Positions 22,499 through 30,756 of a DNA stretch of 64,000 nt are shown here, piece by piece. Under the pieces are notes generated by a model. It was not told where the DNA came from and made no database searches. It saw nothing but the letters and a program-made list of their open reading frames with translations. Source of the stretch: Cellulomonas sp. URHE0023. Its GTDB lineage: Bacteria > Actinomycetota > Actinomycetes > Actinomycetales > Cellulomonadaceae. The stretch spans positions 434,001 through 498,000 of the forward strand of contig NZ_JIAN01000005.1 of assembly GCF_000688475.1 (NCBI RefSeq), read 5' to 3'. Within the stretch, counting starts at the first letter, position 1. Every line of letters starts with the position of its first letter. The position numbers were made by a program, and so were the translations under genes.

Positions 22499-22540
22499 CA
22501 CGCGCCACCCCCGATCCCCTCCGACCGGGGGTGGCGCGTG
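22499..22540. terminator. Strong bidirectional terminator between DHA2 exporter and MarR
   Basis: A perfect 14-bp stem (CACGCGCCACCCCC with its complement) and 14-base loop fill the gap between two convergent stop codons, ending directly at the MarR stop. Confidence 0.85.
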
Positions 22541-22993
22541 TCAGCTCTTGGGCTCTCGAGCGGCGGCGAGGTCAGCGTTCAGCCGGGCGACCTGCGCCGC
22601 GAACGAGCCGATATCGTCCTCGGACCAGCCGCTGAGCGCCGTACGGAAGAAGACGCGGCGCGCGGTCTGCGCGGTCTGGAACCGGTGTCGACCCTCGTCG
22701 GTGAGATCGAGCAGCTGACCGCGGTAGTCGTCGGGATCCGGCCTCCGGGAGACCAGGCCGAGCTCGCCGAGCCTCGCGAGCTGCCGGGACATCGTGCCGC
22801 GACCCACACCGATGTTCGCGGCGAGGTCGCTGGCTCGCACGCCCGGGGTCGACGCGATCATCGACAGGAGCGCGTACGCAGCCGGCTCCAGGTCCGGGTG
22901 GACGTGCCGCGAGATCGCCGCCGAGGACGCCTGAGCCCTGCGCAGGAGAAGTCCCATCTCGCGCTCGAGCTGCCGCAACGTGTCGTCGACCAC
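22541..22993 (-). CDS. MarR-family transcriptional regulator
   Basis: A 150-residue winged-helix repressor. The recognition region is VRASDLAANIGVGRGTMSRQL and the wing is GLVSRRPDPDDYRGQLLDLTDEGR; the helical dimer arms flank it. Length is normal for MarR. GTG at 22993 is chosen because GAGGA lies seven bases upstream. A longer frame reaches GTG at 23059, but that codon lies inside a palindrome and has no ribosome site. It probably regulates the convergent DHA2 exporter and itself. Confidence 0.92.
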   Translation of the reverse strand: MVDDTLRQLEREMGLLLRRAQASSAAISRHVHPDLEPAAYALLSMIASTPGVRASDLAANIGVGRGTMSRQLARLGELGLVSRRPDPDDYRGQLLDLTDEGRHRFQTAQTARRVFFRTALSGWSEDDIGSFAAQVARLNADLAAAREPKS

Positions 22994-23048
22994 GGGACCA
23001 TCCTCGCGGACGCGGCTCACGAAGGACCCGTCGCCACCAGGTCGGGAT

Positions 23049-23061
23049 TGGTGTTTCACCA
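23049..23061. promoter_or_regulatory. Inverted repeat upstream of marR, likely autoregulatory operator
   Basis: The perfect palindrome TGGTG-TTT-CACCA sits 56 bases before the chosen MarR start and directly beside TTGAAC (minus strand), a -35-like hexamer. A repressor bound here would block polymerase. Its half-site differs from the palindrome at 20696-20708, so one protein may not bind both. Confidence 0.5.
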
Positions 23062-23076
23062 GTTCAACGATGTCGC

Positions 23077-23094
23077 CTGGGTGCCAGCACCCAG
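23077..23094. terminator. Short perfect hairpin
   Basis: CTGGGTG-CCAG-CACCCAG, a 7-bp stem and 4-base loop, lies between marR and the gene ending at 23217. It may end minus-strand transcription from that gene. Confidence 0.35.
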
Positions 23095-23216
23095 AGGCGG
23101 TGCTGTGACGACACGTCCGGGGCGCGCACCTCGCTCAGCGGGCTGTTCGCCGTGCAGAAGCCGAAGCCATCGCTCCGTGCGCCATCTCCGACCTGTTGGT
23201 CCAGCGCGCCGGAGGT

Positions 23217-23780
23217 TCAGTCGCCGGTGCCGGTGCCGACGGGGCGGTACTCCTGGTTCTGGTGAGCCTGCGGACACACGCGGCTCCACTCGGCCATCAC
23301 ACGATCCATCTCGTCCTTGCTGACGAAGGGCGCAGCCCGCCCGTGCACGCGGTGCCCGCTGCGTGTCCGCAGGTGCAGCACGGCGTTCCGGTACTCCTGC
23401 CGGACGAACGCCCGCTCTGAGCCGCTCGTGTCGGGACCACTCGCAAACGGTGTGCACACCAGGGTGACCCTCGCGATGCCATCCGGGCTGAACCGGGCCT
23501 CGCGACCACCGACCGTCCGCATCCAGATCACCGGCTCGGACTCCTCGACCACGCGCGCCTCCACGACGCTGGTGCGGTCGTACACCCACCGAGCCACGGC
23601 GACGACCAGGAGCAGCACCGCCAGGCCAGTCAGCGCGTAGCCGAGGACCCGCTGCTCGAGGCGGATCAGGAGCAGACCGCTCCCACCGATCACGGCTACC
23701 GTGATCGACCACCTAGCCCAGCGCCGCCAGTCCGGCCCTAGCGTGTCGGTCTTCCAGAGCGTGCCTTCGGGAATGTCCAC
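23217..23780 (-). CDS. Hypothetical protein with two membrane helices
   Basis: A 187-residue protein I do not recognise. Two hydrophobic helices (about residues 25-43 and 46-65) are followed by a roughly 120-residue soluble domain with beta-strand character (VVEARVVEESEPVIWMRT, EYRNAVLHLRTRSG). It resembles a small PH-like domain behind a membrane hairpin, but this is only an impression. ATG at 23780 begins DIPEGTLWKTDTLGPDW. The gene is somewhat less GC-rich than its neighbours. No operon partner is obvious. Confidence 0.72.
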   Translation of the reverse strand: MDIPEGTLWKTDTLGPDWRRWARWSITVAVIGGSGLLLIRLEQRVLGYALTGLAVLLLVVAVARWVYDRTSVVEARVVEESEPVIWMRTVGGREARFSPDGIARVTLVCTPFASGPDTSGSERAFVRQEYRNAVLHLRTRSGHRVHGRAAPFVSKDEMDRVMAEWSRVCPQAHQNQEYRPVGTGTGD

Positions 23781-23886
23781 CCGCTCATCATGGTCGTACC
23801 GGTCAGGCCGTGGATGGGCTACGGGGGATCAGGTCCGGAACGACGGGGTCGATCCGCTGGTAGAACGCGAGGAGTGCGGCTCGAGG

Positions 23887-24669
23887 TCAGCGGGACCAGG
23901 TCGCGCGCTGCCGGGCCACGTGGGCGATCGCCGCGACGCGGTGCACGTCGAGGCGAACAGGCATCGCACGGAACATGCTCTGGACGTCCTGCCGCGCCAT
24001 CACGACCGTCTCGCTCTGCACGGCACCGGAACGGATCTCCAGGTCACCCTGCACCACGACCACGCCGCGGACGTTCACGTTCGCGCACCCCGCGGACAAA
24101 AGCAGACCTCGGACACGGCCGGCCTCGAGCTTCGCGTCCCGCAGGTACGGCATCGAGCGGCCGTCCACCTCCAGGGATCGGCCGTCGACGACGACCTTCT
24201 GCCCGGGGTGCCGGCGCTCCGCGACCGTGAACGCCCCTCCCGGACCGATCAGCAGGTGCTCGACGAGGCTGCCCTGACGCCCGAGCGGCACGTCGTGGAT
24301 GACCTGCCAGCCCTCGTCCACAAGACGCTCGAGACGGGTGCGGACCGAGCTACCGCGCTCGGCACGGACGCCGTCCAGGTCGATCGCGTCCCAGTCGTCG
24401 CCACCGAGCCAGGCCTGAAGCGCGGCATCGTCGGCCGCGTCCAAGGCACCGACCCCGGGGGTGGCCATGGGAAGGGCGAGCTCGGTGACGTCTGCACGGA
24501 GGTAGGCCTGCGCTGCGCGACGCACCCCGGGCTCGAGCACCGGGTCGTCGGCGACGACCTCACCGGACTGCAGGTCGACGGAGCCGACCCTCCGACCGGT
24601 CTCCTGCGTGACGAAGAGGCGATCGGCGCCATAGCGCCGCCACCTCCGCACGGTCAGGACATCTTCCAT
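23887..24669 (-). CDS. NERD-like nuclease-related domain protein
   Basis: A 260-residue soluble protein. The middle (about residues 115-190) looks like a nuclease-related domain: RLVDEGWQVIHDVPLGRQG, then LVEHLLIGPGGAFTVAERR. This pattern of a conserved start helix followed by D-H-L-L-IGPGG-F and a basic strand is typical of NERD. Here the usual Asp of 'DHLLVG' is Glu. The N-terminal 100 residues (RRYGADRLFVTQETGRRVGSVDLQSG) form a beta-rich extension common in actinobacterial NERD proteins. Nuclease activity is uncertain. ATG at 24669 is preferred over a longer basic N-terminus. Confidence 0.72.
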   Translation of the reverse strand: MEDVLTVRRWRRYGADRLFVTQETGRRVGSVDLQSGEVVADDPVLEPGVRRAAQAYLRADVTELALPMATPGVGALDAADDAALQAWLGGDDWDAIDLDGVRAERGSSVRTRLERLVDEGWQVIHDVPLGRQGSLVEHLLIGPGGAFTVAERRHPGQKVVVDGRSLEVDGRSMPYLRDAKLEAGRVRGLLLSAGCANVNVRGVVVVQGDLEIRSGAVQSETVVMARQDVQSMFRAMPVRLDVHRVAAIAHVARQRATWSR

Positions 24670-24802
24670 GCGTGCATTATCGGCACGGCTGGTCCCGGAC
24701 TTCAGCACCGTCGACCATCCGGACGTCACTCGGACGGGGTGTCGCCTCGGCACGCCGTGGCGACACCCGTCCGTGAACGCCCCACACGCTCACAAGTGCG
24801 GA

Positions 24803-25204
24803 CTATTCACCGGGCTCGAACGTCAGGCTCACCGAGTTCATGCAGAACCGGTCACCCGTGGGGGTCTGGGGAGCATCGTCGAACACGTGCCCGAGGTGCG
24901 AGCCGCAGCGCGCACAACGCACCTCGGTGCGCACCATCCCCAGCGTGCGGTCGGTGATCAGCTCGACCCGGTCGCCCGCCAAGGGCGAGAAGAAGCTGGG
25001 CCACCCGCAGTGCGAGTCGAACTTGGTGTCGGAGCGGAACAGCTCGTTGGCGCACGCCCGACACCTGTAGACGCCCTGCCGCTTCTCGTCCAGCAGCTCC
25101 CCCGTCCACGGCCGCTCTGTACCTGCCTTGCGCAGGACGGCGAACTCCTGCGGCTCGAGCTCCAACGCCCACTGCTCCTCGGTCTTGGTGACCTCGTACG
25201 TCAT
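24803..25204 (-). CDS. msrB: Peptide-methionine (R)-S-oxide reductase
   Basis: A 133-residue MsrB that reduces the R-form of methionine sulfoxide in damaged proteins. Two CxxC zinc motifs (CRAC and CARC), the HCGWPSFF strand, GHVFDD, and the resolving region GDRFCMNSVSL with the catalytic Cys are all present. ATG at 25204 has GGAGGGAG just upstream. An open frame continues upstream on this strand, but it only runs antisense through the divergent GGDEF-EAL gene. Confidence 0.96.
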   Translation of the reverse strand: MTYEVTKTEEQWALELEPQEFAVLRKAGTERPWTGELLDEKRQGVYRCRACANELFRSDTKFDSHCGWPSFFSPLAGDRVELITDRTLGMVRTEVRCARCGSHLGHVFDDAPQTPTGDRFCMNSVSLTFEPGE

Positions 25205-25369
25205 GGGACTCCCTCCAGGATCGATGGACGCCCTGTGCAACCACGAGGCAGGCGCAAGAGTTCCCGACGCTCCGGTCGACGCTCCGACCTGGACACTCGT
25301 CATTCGGCGCGCAGTTCCGCATACTCTCGGCGAAGCGGGCGCAGCGGGTGCCCGCCACTGGAGGACGCC

Positions 25370-27508
25370 GTGCCCGGAGCCGCCCGCCGTCGCTGGTCGC
25401 TGACACGCTACTTCGCGGTCGTCAGCATCCTGGCGATGGCCGCGCTCGGCGTCGCCCTCGTGTGGGTCACCTGGTCCGTCATGGGCGACCAGGCCATCCG
25501 CGACGGGATCAACGCAGCCGAGTCCGTCCAGACCTACGCCACGGCCACCGTCCCGACGGAGTCGTTCGTCCTGCCGGACGCACTCAGCTCCGCAGAGGCA
25601 GCCGCTGTGGAGGTGGCGACGGCAGGGTTCGGTGACCGCCTCGTCGAGCTGCGGCTGTGGGCGCAGGACGGGTCGCTCATGTACAGCTCGGCCACGCAGA
25701 CCACGACCGCGTTCCCCGCGGGCGACCGGCTCGACCGGGTCATGACGACCCGCACGCCCGATGCGCAGATCATCACGGACGTGCGCGGCGTCAGCCTGAG
25801 CTCGGATCAGAGCACCGAGCGCGAGGTCCTCGACGTCTACGTCCCGGTCGCGGTCGACGACACCATGACGCGCGGCTCGACCCTCTCGCCGATGCCCCGC
25901 GCGCACGAGATCGTCGGCGCTGCCGAGGTCATGCTGGACCACACGGATGCGTCCACGGCGCTCGCCGACGCGGTCCGGACCGTGTCGGTCGTGGTCGTCC
26001 TGGGCCTGGTCCTGCTGTGGATGCTGCTGTTCCGCACCGTGTTCACCACGTCGCGACGCCTCCAGGCGACGGCCCTGGAGAACGCCCGGCTGGCGCTCCT
26101 CGACTCGCTGACCGGGCTGCCCAACCGGCGCATGCTCGCCGACCGCATGCGGCGAGCGATCCTGGAGGCGCAGGAGACCGGGAGCCGCGTCGGCCTCATG
26201 CTCCTGGACATCGACCGGTTCAAGGACATCAACGACTCCCTGGGTCATGACCGCGGGGACGAGCTGCTCGAGCAGGTGGCCGAACGGCTCCGCGGCGCGC
26301 TGCGGGACGACGACATCGTGGCGCGCCTGGGTGGGGACGAGTTCGCGATCCTCCTGCCGGACGTCCGGTCCGTGGCGAACGCGGAACGGCTGGCCCGGCG
26401 GGTTCGCGGTCTGTTCGTGCCGCCGTTCATGCTGGGTGAGCTGCCCCTGCACGTGGACACCTCCGTCGGCGTCGCGTGCCTTCCCGACCACGCGACGGAC
26501 GCGTCGTCCCTGATGCGCACGGCGGACGTCGCGATGTACGCGGCCAAGCACCACCGGACCGGCGTCTCGGTCTACTCCTCCGACGAGGACGACTCGTCGC
26601 CCGCCCGCCTGGTGCTGCTGGGTGACCTGCACCGTGCCCTGACCCCCGCCGAAGGCGAGCCGCGCGAGCTGCGCATGCACTACCAGCCGAAGATCGAGCT
26701 GGCGACGGGTCGCACGATCGGCCTCGAGGCACTCGTGCGCTGGGTCCACCCGACCCGTGGGCTGCTGCCGCCCAACCTGTTCATCCCGCTCGCGGAGCAG
26801 TCGGGCCTCATCCACGACGTCACGCGCTACGTCCTGATCGAGTGCATCACGCAGCTCGCCGCCTGGCGGGCGCAGGGCCGGGCGACACCCGTCGCGGTCA
26901 ACCTCTCCGCGCACGACGTCACGACGCCCGCCGTGGTCGAGCTGATCGAGCAGCTGCTCGACGAGCACGACGTGCCCGCGGACCTCCTCGAGGTGGAGAT
27001 CACCGAGACGGCGCTGGTTGCGGACCCGTCGCGTGTGGTCCCCGTGCTCGAACGGCTGAGCGCTCTGGGCATCCGGGTGGCGATCGACGACTTCGGCATC
27101 GGGAGCACGTCGATCTCCCAGCTGCGCGACCTGCCCGTCGACGAGCTCAAGATCGACCGGCTCTTCGTGTCGGACCTCGGCAACGGCGGTCGTGAGGGTT
27201 CGGACGTCCTCGTGCAGGCCATGGTGGACCTGGCCCACTCGTTCGACCTGCAGGTCGTCGCCGAGGGCGTGGAGGACGTCGGTACGGCCGCCATCCTGCA
27301 ACGCCTCGGCGTCGACCAGGCGCAAGGGTTCCTGTACTCGAAGGCCGTGCCTCCCGACGACCTGCCACCCGTCGATGCAGCACCGCGACCGCGGCGCGGA
27401 CGGAGCAGGGCGACCGGGTCCGTCGTGGTCGCGCACGACGACCGTCCCGGACCGGTCAGGCTCGCGCGCCACCCGCGTCCACCCCGGGCAGACAACACCA
27501 TCGAGTGA
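25370..27508 (+). CDS. Membrane-bound GGDEF-EAL cyclic-di-GMP enzyme
   Basis: A 712-residue bifunctional protein. Helix 1 is at about residues 12-34; an extracytoplasmic sensor of about 165 residues follows, then helix 2 near 203-222. The diguanylate cyclase domain has intact GGDEF (321-325) with an RDDD inhibitory I-site exactly five residues before it. The EAL domain has E453-A-L, VNLSAHD, EITETAL, DDFGIG, LKIDRLF, VVAEGVED and QGFLYSK, all needed for phosphodiesterase activity. Either activity could dominate; the sensor may decide. GTG at 25370 follows GGAGGAC. A Pro/Arg-rich tail of about 50 residues follows EAL. It lies upstream of the TasA/SipW genes, consistent with matrix control. Confidence 0.95.
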   Translation: MPGAARRRWSLTRYFAVVSILAMAALGVALVWVTWSVMGDQAIRDGINAAESVQTYATATVPTESFVLPDALSSAEAAAVEVATAGFGDRLVELRLWAQDGSLMYSSATQTTTAFPAGDRLDRVMTTRTPDAQIITDVRGVSLSSDQSTEREVLDVYVPVAVDDTMTRGSTLSPMPRAHEIVGAAEVMLDHTDASTALADAVRTVSVVVVLGLVLLWMLLFRTVFTTSRRLQATALENARLALLDSLTGLPNRRMLADRMRRAILEAQETGSRVGLMLLDIDRFKDINDSLGHDRGDELLEQVAERLRGALRDDDIVARLGGDEFAILLPDVRSVANAERLARRVRGLFVPPFMLGELPLHVDTSVGVACLPDHATDASSLMRTADVAMYAAKHHRTGVSVYSSDEDDSSPARLVLLGDLHRALTPAEGEPRELRMHYQPKIELATGRTIGLEALVRWVHPTRGLLPPNLFIPLAEQSGLIHDVTRYVLIECITQLAAWRAQGRATPVAVNLSAHDVTTPAVVELIEQLLDEHDVPADLLEVEITETALVADPSRVVPVLERLSALGIRVAIDDFGIGSTSISQLRDLPVDELKIDRLFVSDLGNGGREGSDVLVQAMVDLAHSFDLQVVAEGVEDVGTAAILQRLGVDQAQGFLYSKAVPPDDLPPVDAAPRPRRGRSRATGSVVVAHDDRPGPVRLARHPRPPRADNTIE

Positions 27509-27524
27509 TAATTCGGATTTGCCC

Positions 27525-27551
27525 TCAAGGTCGGCTACGAGATGCCGATGG
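27525..27551 (+). promoter_or_regulatory. Sigma-28 (FliA/WhiG-type) promoter candidate
   Basis: TCAAGGTC, an 11-base spacer and GCCGATGG match the sigma-28 consensus TAAAGTTT-N11-GCCGATAA in the key positions with exactly its spacing. It lies in the only gap between the GGDEF-EAL stop and the TasA-like start, with a predicted transcript start about 30 bases before the start codon. No better sigma-70 promoter is visible in the gap. Confidence 0.6.
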
Positions 27552-27587
27552 AACCGTTTCGCCCTACGCCCTCTGGACGGTGCGCCG

Positions 27588-28259
27588 ATGATGGACGACC
27601 TGCTGCACGAGATGATCAACCCCGCCCCAGCCCCGCGGGACGCCGCCCGCCGGCGCCGGCTGTGGACGACCGTCACGATCGTCGGGCTCGCCGCCGTCGG
27701 CGCGACCACGCTGACCACGTCGGCGCTGTTCACCGACGAGGACGCCATGTCGGCATCCATCAAGACGGGCAGCGTCAGCCTGGCCCTGAGCGGGTCGACA
27801 CCGTTCGCCTTCACGCCGACCAACCTGGCGCCGGGAGACTCGACCTTCGTTCCCGTGACGGTCACGAACGACGGCTCCCTCGGCCTTCGCTACTCGATCT
27901 CCTACTTCGGCGCTCCTGGCGCCGGCACGGGTACCGGGGACCTGAGTGACGTCCTGGAGCTGCGGATGTTCACCGTCCCGGACGCGAGCTCGTGCACCGA
28001 GATCGGGACCAACGCAGCGACCACGATCAACACCCCGCCCGCGGCCGTGAGCAACTGGCCGGTCGCTCCCGGCCTTCCCCTGGTCGGGAACCCGGCTGTG
28101 GGCCAGCAGGGGGGCGACCGCCTGCTCCCGAGCGGCATCGGGAACAGCGAGACCCTGTGCGCCCGGGTGGACCTGCCCCTCTCGGCGGGCAACGAGTACC
28201 AGGACACGTCGGTCACGCTGAACCTCCTGTTCACGTCCGAGCAGACCCTCAACAACTGA
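27588..28259 (+). CDS. SipW-dependent TasA/camelysin-like secreted protein
   Basis: A 223-residue exported protein. Residues 1-24 are charged, followed by a hydrophobic helix (TTVTIVGLAAVGATTLTTSALFTDEDA, about 27-53), the signal-anchor with late alanines and 'LFTDE' typical of SipW-processed TasA/CalY proteins. The mature part is a beta-sandwich-like chain (SVSLALSG, LAPGDSTFVPVTVTNDGSLGLRYSISYFG) as in TasA matrix fibre proteins. The start could be either of two adjacent ATGs (27588 or 27591). The next gene encodes the matching signal peptidase. TasA family members form amyloid-like or jelly-roll fibres in biofilms; a structural surface role is inferred. Confidence 0.85.
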   Translation: MMDDLLHEMINPAPAPRDAARRRRLWTTVTIVGLAAVGATTLTTSALFTDEDAMSASIKTGSVSLALSGSTPFAFTPTNLAPGDSTFVPVTVTNDGSLGLRYSISYFGAPGAGTGTGDLSDVLELRMFTVPDASSCTEIGTNAATTINTPPAAVSNWPVAPGLPLVGNPAVGQQGGDRLLPSGIGNSETLCARVDLPLSAGNEYQDTSVTLNLLFTSEQTLNN

Positions 28260-28266
28260 ACCTGAG

Positions 28267-28992
28267 ATGTCCGCTGCGAGCGGGAGCCCCGACGCTCCGC
28301 TGATCGACCGCAGGGCCCCCCGGACGCCCGGTGGGCCAGTTCGGCGTCCGCGCCTCCCGGCGTGGCGGCGGGCCCTCTCCATCCTCCTCTGGGCGGTCGT
28401 GGCGGCGTGCGGACTCGCCTACGCGGCCTCGCTGGCCGTACCGCTCTGGTTCCAGACGCACGACCAGAGGCTGCTCGTGGTGACGTCCGGATCGATGTCC
28501 CCGAAGTTCGACGCAGGCGACGCCGTGGTGCTGCGCGCCATCACCGACGAGTCCGAGCTCAAGGTGAACCAGGTCATCTCGTTCTGGCCCGTCGGCTCGA
28601 CGGACCTCGTCACCCACCGGATCGTGTCCCTGCAGCGGATCCCGGAGACAGCGCCGGACAAGACGACCGGTCGCCCGGTGCAGAAGGTCGACGCCCAGGG
28701 GCAGCCGAAGATGCGCTCCTACGTCATCACCAAGGGCGACGCCAACCAGAACGCCGACGTCAACGCGACCCCGGTCGAGCGGGTGCGTGGCGTCGTCCTC
28801 GCGGTCCACCCGGGCTGGGGATGGGTCCTGAGCTGGGCGGGTTCGAACGTCGGCCGCGCGGTCATGCTGGTCCCTCCGCTGCTCGCGCTCGCGACCCTCG
28901 AGCTGCTGGCCGTTCACGACCGTCGCCGCTCAGACCACGACCGACCCCGCTCGAGCGCGGACAGGAGGGTCGATGACCTCCTCCTCGAATGA
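28267..28992 (+). CDS. sipW: SipW-type (ER-type) signal peptidase I
   Basis: A 241-residue membrane peptidase with helices at about residues 37-57 and 200-216. The catalytic Ser is S76 in TSGSMSP. In place of the bacterial general-base Lys there is H117 in LVTHRIV, the hallmark of ER-type or SipW signal peptidases. The YVITKGDANQ box is present and the later RVRGVV strand fits. It starts seven bases after the TasA-like gene, so the two are one unit; SipW enzymes process only a few dedicated substrates, here probably its neighbours on both sides. The C-terminal cytoplasmic tail is Arg/Asp-rich. Confidence 0.92.
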   Translation: MSAASGSPDAPLIDRRAPRTPGGPVRRPRLPAWRRALSILLWAVVAACGLAYAASLAVPLWFQTHDQRLLVVTSGSMSPKFDAGDAVVLRAITDESELKVNQVISFWPVGSTDLVTHRIVSLQRIPETAPDKTTGRPVQKVDAQGQPKMRSYVITKGDANQNADVNATPVERVRGVVLAVHPGWGWVLSWAGSNVGRAVMLVPPLLALATLELLAVHDRRRSDHDRPRSSADRRVDDLLLE

Positions 28993-29185
28993 GTCGCCCG
29001 CCGACCCGCGGGTCGCGTTCCTCGCCCGGGACCGCGGCTCGATCACCCGCCTCGTCGTCGTGCTCCTGATCGGTGCCGCCGCCCTCGTCGGTCCCCTGGT
29101 CTCGTCGACGTCCGCCCAGCTCACCGACGAGACGCAGGTCGATGTGACGTTCACCGTGCCCGCCACACCGACCCCGACGCCCTGA
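28973..29185 (+). CDS. 70-residue mini SipW-type exported protein
   Basis: A short protein whose start overlaps the last 20 bases of sipW. Residues about 26-48 are one hydrophobic helix (LVVVLLIGAAALVGPLVSS), followed by TSAQLTDETQVDVTFTVPA, closely resembling the cleavage region and first strand of SipW substrates. It then stops in a TPTPTP tail. There is no room for the beta-sandwich of TasA, so it could be a truncated substrate, a minor subunit or fibre initiator such as TapA-like proteins, or a decaying copy. Translational coupling to sipW argues that it is expressed. Confidence 0.7.
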   Translation: MTSSSNESPADPRVAFLARDRGSITRLVVVLLIGAAALVGPLVSSTSAQLTDETQVDVTFTVPATPTPTP

Positions 29186-29221
29186 CGGGTCCTGGCGGAA
29201 CCGTCGACCGGCCCGCGCTGC

Positions 29222-30625
29222 CTACGACCGGACCCCTCGCGCCGCGAGCAGCACACCGTCCGGGTCGAACGCACGAGAGAGCCGCTGCAGCCGCACGGCG
29301 ACCTCGGGGGTGAACACGCGCGCCGCCCACTGCGGGCCCGCCGTGTCCGTGAAGTTCGGCAGCCCTCCGTCGACGGCCCACGGGGCCAGTCCGTCGTGCA
29401 GCCGGGCACTGTCGCTGACGACCGCCTGCGCGATCTCAGGGATCATCAGCGCGAGCGAGAAGACGGAGAACTCCGCGTCCCGGTGGGCGAACGCGCTCGG
29501 CACGCCACGGTCGTCGCGGACCTTGCCCCCGAGCTGGCGCACCTCGACACCCGAGACGCTGGTCTGCACGTCCGGCCCGACCAGGTCGATCAGCCGCTCG
29601 GCCGCCTCCGGACCGAAGTCGGCCAGCAGGCTGCTCCGCTCGTACAGGGGCATCGGCTCGACCGGGTCCGAGTGCACCTCGGCGAGCTCGGAGTAGGGCA
29701 TGACCCGCACGGTGTCGATCACCGGTTCGGCCAGGGCGCGCAGCGGCTGGATCATCTCCGCACCGACGGAGGGGTCACCGGTCCACGCGAACCGCACCGA
29801 GACCGACGTCCGGCCCCGCAGCGGCTCCGGGAACATGGGCATGTCGGGAAGCCGCATGACCACGAACGACGTCGTCCCCGCCTCAGGGAGCAGCGAGGAC
29901 CACAGGCTCCACGTGCGGATCACTGCCGGTGCGGCGGCGGCGTCGAACCACAACGCGCCCGCGTACAGCTCGGCCTGCTCGACGAGGTCGATCTCGACCG
30001 CGGTGACGATGCCGAGGGTGCCCTTCCCGCCGCGCAGACCCCAGAACAGGTCCGCGTTCTCCGTGGCGCTCGCGCGGCGCACCACACCGTCGCCCGTGAC
30101 GACGTCGAACGCTCGGACGGTGTCGGACGCGAGCCCGTGGGTGCGCGCGACCGGGCCGAGACCGCCGCCCGTGAGGTACCCGACGACGCCCACGTCGGGC
30201 GACGAACCGGCCAGTCCGGCAAGCCCGTGCGGCGCGCACACGTCGAGGACCGCCTGCCACTTCACGCCGGCGCCGACCCGGACCCAGCGGTCCTGAGCAT
30301 GCAGCGTCACCTCGTCGAGAGCGACCGTGCTGACCAGGATCGCGTCCTGCATGGTCTCGGTAGCACCGTGGCCGGTCCCCTGGACGGCGACCTGCACGCC
30401 CGCGGCAGCGGCCAGCCGCAACGTCAGGCTGATGTCCTGGGCGTCGCGCGCGGCGACGACTCCGGCCGGCGCGATGGCCTTGACGAGGTTCGACGTGCGG
30501 GTGAGCGCCACGTACCCGTCCGTCCCGGGCAGGTGCACCGGGACTCCGGCGTCGGCGAGTGCTGTGAGGGCAGCGGCCGGGACGGGGCGGTGGTCCGCGC
30601 CGACGTGCGAGCTGAGGATGGTCAT
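29222..30625 (-). CDS. FAD-binding oxidase of the berberine bridge enzyme type
   Basis: A 467-residue PCMH-type flavoprotein. The FAD domain contains VAVQGTGHG, with the His that may carry covalent FAD, then VGVVGYLTGGGLGPVARTHGLASD and GLRGGKGTLGIVTAVE. The substrate domain follows. The C-terminus ends FDPDGVLLA instead of the usual BBE N-x-N-x segment, so the BBE tail is short. Such enzymes oxidise sugars or secondary metabolites with O2. ATG at 30625 has AAGGACA upstream. It sits alone between the SipW group and the kinase operon; no signal peptide is seen. Confidence 0.9.
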   Translation of the reverse strand: MTILSSHVGADHRPVPAAALTALADAGVPVHLPGTDGYVALTRTSNLVKAIAPAGVVAARDAQDISLTLRLAAAAGVQVAVQGTGHGATETMQDAILVSTVALDEVTLHAQDRWVRVGAGVKWQAVLDVCAPHGLAGLAGSSPDVGVVGYLTGGGLGPVARTHGLASDTVRAFDVVTGDGVVRRASATENADLFWGLRGGKGTLGIVTAVEIDLVEQAELYAGALWFDAAAAPAVIRTWSLWSSLLPEAGTTSFVVMRLPDMPMFPEPLRGRTSVSVRFAWTGDPSVGAEMIQPLRALAEPVIDTVRVMPYSELAEVHSDPVEPMPLYERSSLLADFGPEAAERLIDLVGPDVQTSVSGVEVRQLGGKVRDDRGVPSAFAHRDAEFSVFSLALMIPEIAQAVVSDSARLHDGLAPWAVDGGLPNFTDTAGPQWAARVFTPEVAVRLQRLSRAFDPDGVLLAARGVRS

Positions 30626-30756
30626 GCGTTCTGTCCTTCGGGTGTCCGGCGCGGGGTCCGCGCGACGTGAGGTCCGCGCCACATCGGCGCACGGGCTAGA
30701 AGGGCAGGCCGTCGACCGCCTGATACATCCCGAATGTCCGACCTGCCGGCGTGCGG

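Noticed and set aside
27509-27587. A cyclic-di-GMP (GEMM) riboswitch between the GGDEF-EAL and TasA-like genes
   Set aside because: The gap is only 79 bases and lacks GEMM helices; the sigma-28-type promoter explains the odd A/T-rich patch better.
25205-27865. About 890 open codons on the minus strand, continuous with msrB
   Set aside because: They run antisense to the GGDEF-EAL gene, whose plus-strand product has all family motifs. The minus product is Arg/Asp/Gly-rich with no domain. High GC content keeps antisense frames open.
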